Shown here piece after piece: positions 57,875 through 64,000 of a stretch of DNA of 64,000 bases (position 1 is the first letter of the stretch; the number at the start of each line of letters is the position of its first letter). Source of the stretch: Herpetosiphon sp042688385 (GTDB taxonomy: Bacteria; Chloroflexota; Chloroflexia; Chloroflexales; Herpetosiphonaceae). Made by a program: the position numbers and the translations under genes. The DNA lies in contig NZ_JBHUPY010000006.1 in assembly GCF_042688385.1 (NCBI RefSeq), positions 124,001 through 188,000 on the forward strand. The letters run 5' to 3'. The notes below the pieces were generated by a model. The model saw only the letters and a program-made list of their open reading frames with translations, had not been told where the DNA came from and ran no database searches.

Positions 57875-60043
57875 TTATTGTTTGATGATGCGGTTTTCGA
57901 CATTGGCATTGACTGGTTGCGCCAATTTTTCGATGTAGCGCACGAGGCCATCGAGGTCGGTTGGGCCAACTTCGCGGTTGGTGCCTTGTTTGAGCACCAC
58001 GAAGCCGTCGCCGCCATCGGCCAAGAAGCTATTGACGGTGATGGTATAGCTTGCAGCTTTATCCAAGGCTTTGCCATCGCTGCCACGAACTTCTAACACC
58101 TTTTGGCCAATTGGGTTGGCATCAGTCCAGGTGTAGCTCAAGCCTGAAATTTGCAGGATGCGCGCGCGGACTGTGCCATCGCTTTGGGTTTGCCATTGTT
58201 GGTTAAGCAAGGTGTAGATGTCATTGCCGCTAACCGTCATCTTAACCAAATCATTGCTGAATGGTTGAATTGCATACAACTCGCCCCAGGTGATTTCGCC
58301 AGCATCGAGTGGTGCGCGAATGCCACCAGGATTCATGAAGGCAAATTGGGTGCTCATGGTGTTGCGTTGGGCATCGGCAATCAAGTTGCCCAAGGCCGAT
58401 TCGCCTGCATCGTTGGGAGTATTGTTGATGGCGATTGAGGCTGAGCCAACCACGCGGTTGACTTGTGGTGCAACTTGGTCTTCATATTTCTTGACCATCG
58501 CTGCAACTTCAGCATCTGGGGTCATGCCTTCGTGGAAGGTCGTGACGATCGTGGCTTTTTTGCCTACAATATCGCGCTTGGCGCGGTCAATCGTCAAATC
58601 AATATCAGCAAACGCGGTGCTATACGACAGCGCTTGGGTGATCAATTTGCCATCGACTTCGCCGCTGATTGAGGTGTGGGTGTGCGCGCTGACAATCACG
58701 TCAACATCATCATTCACATTATTGGCAATTTCGGCGATTGGGCCAGTAATTACGCCACTGGTAGCGTTTTGGGTGCCACCTTCGTGGGCTAAAACCACGA
58801 TTGCATGCACGCCTTGGCCATTCAATTCGGTAACTGCTTGGTTGATTGCGGTTACTTCATCGATGAACTCAAGGTTCGCAACGCCCGAAGGAATTACGAT
58901 TTCAGGCGTGTTTTTTAACACAACCCCAATAAAACCAATCCGTGCGCCATCGACATTGACAACGTGGTAGGCTGGCAAGATGGTTTTGTTGGTGCGTTTG
59001 TCAATCACGTTGGCAGCGATATAAGGATAGTTTGCACCATCCCAGCAGCCAGCGGTTGGGTGACAGCCACCGTCGATCAAGCGCATCAGTTCATCAACGC
59101 CTTCATCAAACTCGTGGTTACCAATTGTGCCAACGTTCACACCCAAGGTATTCAAGAATTCCATGGTTGGTTGATCTTGCAACAAGGCCGAGCTTGGTGG
59201 GCTTGCGCCGACCATATCGCCTGCTTGCACCGTCAAGGAGTAGCGGGCTTTAGCGCGAGCTTGTTTGATGTAGCTGCTCAAATAGGCAGCGCCACCAACA
59301 TCTTTGTTGCTCACTTTGCGGCCAGTCGAGATTTGGCCATGGAAGTCGTTGATCGCCAACATTTTCAATTGCATTGGCACCAAGGTCACACCAAGTCGGG
59401 TTAGCAAGATTTGGTTCTTGCCATCTTTGGTGTGCCATTCCATGCGCGCGCGCTCGAAGTGTTGGGTTACGACTTTATCGCCATCGATATTGATTTCTTC
59501 TTGTGGATCAGAGAGTGGCAAGCCCCACAAAGCTAATGATTCGCCGTAGGTAATGCCATTTTCGCCCAAATCCAAGCCTTGCGAGTTCCAATATTTCAAG
59601 AACTCACCACAAACGCTGTGGCCAGTTTCGCTGAACAATTGGCAACCGTTGGCTTGCGGAGCGGTTGGGAAATCGCGCCAGACGCGGTTTTCGCGCAACA
59701 GCACTTCATCATTAATCCGTCCAAGCAAAATCGTAAATGGAGCTGGAGTTTCAGGGTGATATTCAAGCCGTTGGCGCTCGAAATATTGCACCAAGAACTT
59801 GCCTTCTGGCGTGACTTCTTCATAGGCTGCGGTTTGGGGATAGCCAAAAACGGGCAAGCCACCGTTCTTTTCCCAATAATCGCGGAACTCGGGAGCAATA
59901 CATTCAACAACGCCTGGCTGGTCGAAACACAGCTTCTCGGCGGCTTTGGTTGGAGCAGCTTGGCCAATTGAGCCGGCCAACAGCGTCAAGCCAAGTAGGA
60001 CCCCTACTTTGCTCTTCACGTTATGCCACATTGCAAAATCCAT
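57875..60043 (-). CDS. secreted 5'-nucleotidase / metallophosphoesterase with Chloroflexota-type N-terminal domain
   Basis: 722 residues. Signal peptide (about 10-34), then an N-terminal region of about 200 residues with two related motifs, GLPVFGYPQTAAYEE and LVQYFERQRLEYHPE, and later WGLPLSDP and VTQHFERARMEWH. After this comes a UshA-type enzyme: calcineurin-like metal site (AINDFHGQI, GDMVGASPP, GNHEFDEG, SAHTHTS) and the C-terminal nucleotide-specificity domain (NPGGIRAPLDAGEITWGELY; FLADGGDGF). It probably dephosphorylates extracellular nucleotides for phosphate or nucleoside uptake. AGGAGAA precedes the ATG. Confidence 0.9.
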   Translation of the reverse strand: MDFAMWHNVKSKVGVLLGLTLLAGSIGQAAPTKAAEKLCFDQPGVVECIAPEFRDYWEKNGGLPVFGYPQTAAYEEVTPEGKFLVQYFERQRLEYHPETPAPFTILLGRINDEVLLRENRVWRDFPTAPQANGCQLFSETGHSVCGEFLKYWNSQGLDLGENGITYGESLALWGLPLSDPQEEINIDGDKVVTQHFERARMEWHTKDGKNQILLTRLGVTLVPMQLKMLAINDFHGQISTGRKVSNKDVGGAAYLSSYIKQARAKARYSLTVQAGDMVGASPPSSALLQDQPTMEFLNTLGVNVGTIGNHEFDEGVDELMRLIDGGCHPTAGCWDGANYPYIAANVIDKRTNKTILPAYHVVNVDGARIGFIGVVLKNTPEIVIPSGVANLEFIDEVTAINQAVTELNGQGVHAIVVLAHEGGTQNATSGVITGPIAEIANNVNDDVDVIVSAHTHTSISGEVDGKLITQALSYSTAFADIDLTIDRAKRDIVGKKATIVTTFHEGMTPDAEVAAMVKKYEDQVAPQVNRVVGSASIAINNTPNDAGESALGNLIADAQRNTMSTQFAFMNPGGIRAPLDAGEITWGELYAIQPFSNDLVKMTVSGNDIYTLLNQQWQTQSDGTVRARILQISGLSYTWTDANPIGQKVLEVRGSDGKALDKAASYTITVNSFLADGGDGFVVLKQGTNREVGPTDLDGLVRYIEKLAQPVNANVENRIIKQ

Positions 60044-60242
60044 GAATTGTTTCTCCTGGACACACAGATCAAAGGGTATTATACGTCAAAAAAAACTAAA
60101 TTTGGTTAAATTTAATTCAAATTTTGAGCCAATTTTATTAACAAAGCCAAAATAAGCTATATAGCTAGCAAATATATTGGCTCTATTTATTCTATAATTT
60201 ATTGGGCACAATACTTAAGAATAAACTATTTGGGTATTTAGT

Positions 60243-60668
60243 TTAACTGCCTTCCCAAATTTGCTCACCATTCATAATTCGGCGCAGCTGCTCTGGAAAG
60301 CGTTGAAAATGGAGTGGTTTGGCCAGAAAACCATCAAAGCCAGCAGCGCGCATTTTGGCTACTTCTTGGGGTGCAGATTGGGCGCTGACTGCAATCACAA
60401 TCGCATTACATAATTTTGGGTGGGCACGAATTTTGGGCAACAGCACATAGCCATTTTCCCGCGGCAGATTAATATCCAACAAAATTAAATTAATTGCAGG
60501 CACTGCATCATTTTCGAGGAAGGCAAACAGCTGCCGACCTGAGGGCCGCACATTACAATAGCGCACTTCTGGCATAACATTCAATAATTCAGTTAATACC
60601 AGCATATTATCAATATTATCTTCGACGATTAGCACAAATGCTTTGGTCATTTTTTGAATCAGCGACAT
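60243..60668 (-). CDS. single-domain response regulator (CheY-like)
   Basis: 141 residues, a receiver domain only. Acidic pair in VEDN, phospho-acceptor Asp65 (in LILLDINLP), Ser of AVSAQ and Lys117 (in LAKPLH) are all in place. No output domain, so it acts by binding a partner. No kinase gene is adjacent. AAGGAG precedes the ATG. It lies between the nucleotidase gene and the diterpenoid operon, separated from the latter by 128 bases. Confidence 0.9.
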   Translation of the reverse strand: MSLIQKMTKAFVLIVEDNIDNMLVLTELLNVMPEVRYCNVRPSGRQLFAFLENDAVPAINLILLDINLPRENGYVLLPKIRAHPKLCNAIVIAVSAQSAPQEVAKMRAAGFDGFLAKPLHFQRFPEQLRRIMNGEQIWEGS

Positions 60669-60796
60669 ACAATTAACTCCTTCGTGAGTCGATTAATTGA
60701 TTGATAACCGGAAGTATTGACGTAAATCGTTGTCGCTGATCTGGGATATGGAATGAATAAAATGAGCACAACAATTGAAATTAGTGATGGCTGATT

Positions 60797-61648
60797 TTAG
60801 CCACGTTTGCGCGCCACAATCAACACATAGCGCACATATTCTGCATAAATTTTCTCAACCATCGGCCAGGTTTGTTCGATCATTGCCAACATTGGTGGTG
60901 GATACATCGCCTCCAGTTCGGCCCGTTTTTGCTCGATGCCAAGCTTGGTGTGGGCGAGCGTTTTGGCAATTCCTGCGGTCAAATCGATCAATTCAAGCTG
61001 TTCGAAGCCCGTTTGATCAAAAAGATCAAGGTAGCCCTGCTTGGTCGTCAGGGTATTGATCTGAAATGCAGGGTAAAAGATGTGTTTTTGTTCAAGGCTT
61101 AGTGGCTTGACTTCAACAATATCGGTCAGCACCAAATAGCTGCCAGTTTGCAACACGCGATTCGCCTCTTGTAAGACAGTCAGGCGGCTGGGCATATGGA
61201 AGATCGATTCGAAGGCCCATGCGGCATTGAAGAACCCATCAGCAAAGGGCAATGCCATGGCATTGCCCCAAGCAATCTGCACCTGATCCTGCATCTGCAT
61301 GGCTTGAATGGTGGTTTGGGCTTCAGCAACTTGGCCGTGGGCAACAGTGATGCCATGCACGTGGCAATGTTTGGCGGCGGCCATGCGAATTGCTGGCAAG
61401 CCTGTGCCACAACCAAGATCAAGCATGTGTTGACCAGCGGCAATTGGCGTTTTCTCAATCATCAAATTGGTTAAATGCTCTTGGGCTTCAGGCAACGATA
61501 AATGTTCTAAGCCCGCTGGCCAATAGCCACCGTGAACACTATCACCCCAAATCAGCTTATAAAACGGCCCCATTGCGTCGTAATAGGCTTCGACATCGTT
61601 GATGCTTGGTGGGTTGGGTTCCGCTAGATCAGTTGCTAAGACTGTCAT
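60797..61648 (-). CDS. SAM-dependent O-methyltransferase of the diterpenoid cluster (kolavelool O-methyltransferase candidate)
   Basis: About 283 residues. Class I methyltransferase of the Erg6 / RebM-like shape: an N-terminal segment DVEAYYDAMGPFYKLIWGDS, motif I MLDLGCGTGLPA, HGITVAHGQVAEA and WAFESIFHM. The ATG at 61648 follows AAGGAG; an earlier TTG is rejected. It is the third gene of a co-directional trio matching the order of the published H. aurantiacus cluster, in which the methyltransferase makes O-methylkolavelool from kolavelool. The function is transferred from that recalled report plus context, not proven here. Confidence 0.82.
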   Translation of the reverse strand: MTVLATDLAEPNPPSINDVEAYYDAMGPFYKLIWGDSVHGGYWPAGLEHLSLPEAQEHLTNLMIEKTPIAAGQHMLDLGCGTGLPAIRMAAAKHCHVHGITVAHGQVAEAQTTIQAMQMQDQVQIAWGNAMALPFADGFFNAAWAFESIFHMPSRLTVLQEANRVLQTGSYLVLTDIVEVKPLSLEQKHIFYPAFQINTLTTKQGYLDLFDQTGFEQLELIDLTAGIAKTLAHTKLGIEQKRAELEAMYPPPMLAMIEQTWPMVEKIYAEYVRYVLIVARKRG

Positions 61649-61671
61649 ACACAATTCTCCTTAAAACGCTG

Positions 61672-62547
61672 CTACAACTCTAATTCAATGCTGGTTGATT
61701 GTGGATACCAAAACGGGCCTAGTTGTTGGCCAAGCCCGAGAATGGGGCCGCGCTCCCAGTGCTGCCGAAATTCTAAGGCGGCCTTGGTGCGTTCGGTTTT
61801 ATCGCTTTGCCAGGTTTGGCGCAAAAATTTAAAATCATACAAAATCTGGCGAAATTCGGCTTCGCTCAAGGTGTAACCTGGTTTTTGCGTCCAGTAACAT
61901 TGCAGATTGCCCACCAACAAGGGTGGTAACACATCATGATTAACCTGCGGTTTGCCAAATGAAACAAATAATTCAGCAGGCGGGATTGGTTCGCCATAGA
62001 TCGCCTCAATTGCTTGAATCCGTGTTTTGAAGGCGGTCTGATGGGCAGCTTGGAAGATGGCTTGCCATGGATCTTCTGAATCGCGGACGATAAACCACCA
62101 AAGGGTTGGCTGCTCCGAAGTATCATCTGGCTGATGCAAGCTTTGAGCCGCTTCGGCGATAATTGGTGATGGTTGGGTATCGAGCAGTCGCACTCGCCAA
62201 TTGCGTTCGCGGTAATACTCACGCATCGCTGGGCTGGCTGCTCCCCACGCAACCCAATGTTCAATATGTTCACGATAATTAGGTGTTGTTTCTTGGAATT
62301 GATTGGGCAAAAGCATTGGTAAAAACAGATGCTTAATGCCGTGACAGAAAAAGAGCTCTAAACAGGTTAATAATTGTCCGTGCGACCAACGCGCATACGC
62401 TTCGCCTTGCGCTGGCATAGTTGCCAAGGCCGCTTTGCGGCGGCTGCCACCGCTCGAAAAAATCATGGTTGCTGGGGCAATCTGTTGGATTGCTTCGAGT
62501 GGAGCTTGAAGAAAATCTGCAAGCGTTGGAATGCTGTCGCGGATCAT
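61672..62547 (-). CDS. diterpene synthase of the Rv3378c / kolavelool-synthase type
   Basis: 291 residues with a cis-prenyltransferase-like start (ATMIFSSGGSRRKAALATM) and a long helical body rich in aromatic residues (YREHIEHWVAWGAAS; WWFIVRDSEDPWQAIF). This resembles Mycobacterium tuberculosis Rv3378c, which turns a bicyclic diphosphate into an alcohol; the H. aurantiacus homologue makes kolavelool from kolavenyl diphosphate. The ATG overlaps the cyclase stop by four bases (ATGA), and AGGAG lies inside the cyclase gene. Function by recalled homology and operon order. Confidence 0.8.
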   Translation of the reverse strand: MIRDSIPTLADFLQAPLEAIQQIAPATMIFSSGGSRRKAALATMPAQGEAYARWSHGQLLTCLELFFCHGIKHLFLPMLLPNQFQETTPNYREHIEHWVAWGAASPAMREYYRERNWRVRLLDTQPSPIIAEAAQSLHQPDDTSEQPTLWWFIVRDSEDPWQAIFQAAHQTAFKTRIQAIEAIYGEPIPPAELFVSFGKPQVNHDVLPPLLVGNLQCYWTQKPGYTLSEAEFRQILYDFKFLRQTWQSDKTERTKAALEFRQHWERGPILGLGQQLGPFWYPQSTSIELEL

Positions 62548-64000
62548 ATCCGTAAATCTCCTAAGGTGACTGCTAACATGGCACTTAGCTCATAGGCGCG
62601 ATCAATCCGTTGGGGACAATAAATTTCTTTATTGAGCCAACATTGATACTCTTTCATGCGGAAAGGGCGATAATGAGTGCAGAGCCAATTATAGCCACGT
62701 TGGAGCATGCGAATGTCGTCGTTATCTAAAAGGCCAGTTTCACGTAAGTTGTGGAGTGCGAGCACTGCATAGGCAGTTTCAACCGTCGTCGAGCGCTGAA
62801 TAATGCCCCAGCCGCCATCAGGGTGTTGATGCACCTGGAGCGCTGCAACCGCTTCTTTCATCGCCGTTTTGTAGGGCGAGTTTTTCAAGGCAATCAGGAC
62901 GTGGCATGTGGTATAGAGCCACGAAGTATTCCATTTATCGCCGCTCCAACTGCCATCTAGTTTTTGGGCATCAATAAAAATTTTCCACCAGCGCGAAATA
63001 TCAACCCCAGCCAAATCGAGCGCATGCACCGCTCGTGCTGTCAATGAAATTGACGGTTGCAGTTCACCATGATAGGCAACAAAACATTGATCGCGCTCAA
63101 ATTGACGTAAGATTTCAAGATCGACGGGATAACCCGCTGCGATTAAGACGGCGACCGCTGCCGCAGTATCATCGCCATCGGGCATAAAATCATCGCTAAA
63201 TCCAATGCCTTTGGGCTTGAGCGCTTGCTGCAAATCAGCAATTTGCGGTTTGAGTACATCTTGAATGCTCGGAAAGTCGAGAATTCCTGCGGTTACCAAG
63301 GCGTAGAGGCTAAATGATTGCTCAAAACGGGGAATTGGCCAAGCGGTTGGCATAATACAAGGTGCGCTTTCCGAGGTGGCCAACGATGCTTGGCGCAAAT
63401 AACTTTCTGCGCCAGCGATTTCGTGATGCAGGCTGGGGTTATGGTTGGCGGCAAATAACCAGGCAGCAGTTGCAGCAGGACTATGGCCAATTCCACCAGA
63501 GCCATCAATTAAGCCAGGGTCTGCATGGCTCGCCCACGCTTCCCACGAATAGACGGGAGCAGTGCCAGCGCGCGGCTTCTTTTGCTGAATCAATGCCCGT
63601 TTATGTTCGCCCAAGGCGATCAATTCGCGATAAGGCGCAAGTGGAATATCGAGCCGTAATCTAATTGGAATCCCATCAGCATCATCGGCATGTTCCTCGC
63701 GGTAGGCCTCTTTGAGCATATAGGGCAGCAGCAATTCCATGCCCACTGGCAGATTATCGGGCAGCGGTTTTTCCCAATATTCAAGCTGGCGGCGCAAAAA
63801 ACGTTTGGCTTCGAGCAAGCCATCGAAGGTTGAGCGGCGTTGACAATGGTGGCGCAGCGCCAAAATCGCAGCCAAAGTTGGCACTGCCCTGCTTAATGGC
63901 ATAGCCGGATTGCCCCAACCTCCATCAGCATGTTGTTGGATTACTAACCAATTAACTGCTGGCCAAACATGATCTTCGTTGGGAGTTGGGTATAAGCGCA
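62544..64000 (-). CDS. class II diterpene cyclase (kolavenyl diphosphate synthase candidate), 5' end outside the window
   Basis: At least 485 residues, open to the window edge, so the start is missing; an internal Met at 63902 is not the start because the frame remains open upstream (QQHADGGWGNPAM, a terpene-cyclase QW-like motif). The class II acid motif DxDD is seen as FMPDGDDTAA (D-G-D-D), which protonates the terminal double bond of geranylgeranyl diphosphate. Further Q-W type repeats (HQHPDGGWGIIQ; AQKLDGSWSGD) fit the alpha-barrel domains. No class I DDxxD is visible in the part present. In the published cluster this enzyme makes kolavenyl diphosphate. Confidence 0.85.
   Translation of the reverse strand, partial: RLYPTPNEDHVWPAVNWLVIQQHADGGWGNPAMPLSRAVPTLAAILALRHHCQRRSTFDGLLEAKRFLRRQLEYWEKPLPDNLPVGMELLLPYMLKEAYREEHADDADGIPIRLRLDIPLAPYRELIALGEHKRALIQQKKPRAGTAPVYSWEAWASHADPGLIDGSGGIGHSPAATAAWLFAANHNPSLHHEIAGAESYLRQASLATSESAPCIMPTAWPIPRFEQSFSLYALVTAGILDFPSIQDVLKPQIADLQQALKPKGIGFSDDFMPDGDDTAAAVAVLIAAGYPVDLEILRQFERDQCFVAYHGELQPSISLTARAVHALDLAGVDISRWWKIFIDAQKLDGSWSGDKWNTSWLYTTCHVLIALKNSPYKTAMKEAVAALQVHQHPDGGWGIIQRSTTVETAYAVLALHNLRETGLLDNDDIRMLQRGYNWLCTHYRPFRMKEYQCWLNKEIYCPQRIDRAYELSAMLAVTLGDLRI

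Noticed and set aside
1..64000. tRNA, rRNA or known riboswitch
   Set aside because: No cloverleaf with CCA-type end, rRNA core sequence or riboswitch consensus was recognised by eye in the gaps.

Overview
The window looks like the chromosome of Herpetosiphon, most likely H. aurantiacus or a close relative, a filamentous gliding and facultatively predatory member of the Chloroflexota. Four things point there. The right end carries a cyclase / diterpene synthase / methyltransferase trio in the order of the published O-methylkolavelool cluster of H. aurantiacus. There is a two-repeat lectin of the Oscillatoria agardhii agglutinin family. There are many STAND (NB-ARC) ATPases. Several intergenic gaps hold 'CCCTCACCCC...GGGTGAGGG' repeats. 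Base composition is close to half G+C by eye. I see no tRNA, rRNA, transposase, integrase or CRISPR array.

Layout. 0-1.8 kb: a D-2-hydroxyacid dehydrogenase and a small lipoprotein. 1.9-12.4 kb: a co-directional surface-glycan block (methyltransferase with coiled coil, tandem-domain glycosyltransferase, WsaF-like glycosyltransferase, polytopic GT-C-like protein, zinc-ribbon methyltransferase, and a broken second GT-C copy). 12.4-14.4 kb: mqnE and mqnA of the futalosine route to menaquinone. 14.4-14.9 kb: repeats. 14.9-18.5 kb: a REC-GAF-adenylate cyclase hybrid and a glutaredoxin-like protein. 18.5-23.9 kb: three tandem STAND proteins in successive states of decay, followed by an Imm5-like protein. 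24-32.7 kb: an SGNH hydrolase, a DUF2723-type membrane glycosyltransferase, a fourth STAND regulator, a secreted protein and a secreted reprolysin-like metalloprotease.

33-44 kb: small membrane, lectin and VapA-like proteins, an aldo/keto reductase, a flavin/PNPOx-type stress protein, several uncharacterised genes including a Tat-exported Trp/Pro-rich protein, an acyl-CoA synthetase followed by trpA, and a Gfo/Idh oxidoreductase. 43-50 kb: a Leu/Ile/Val-type binding lipoprotein, a Cache-HAMP-STAS protein, a DUF4268 protein, a GNAT acetyltransferase and an ECF sigma / anti-sigma pair. 50.5-57.8 kb: a REC-winged helix-STAND regulator divergent from three secreted peptidoglycan hydrolases (LAS-type peptidase, amidase, MepA-type endopeptidase), then a TolB-like lipoprotein. 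57.9-64 kb, minus strand: a secreted 5'-nucleotidase-type phosphoesterase, a single-domain response regulator, and the diterpenoid operon, whose first gene runs off the window.

Together the genes describe a cell that invests heavily in its surface glycans, in secreted lytic enzymes (protease, peptidoglycan hydrolases, esterase, nucleotidase), and in large signal-integrating ATPases. The least explained parts are the tandem STAND / Imm5-like operon, the regulator facing the peptidoglycan-hydrolase trio, and the shared basic C-terminal tails of the glycan enzymes.
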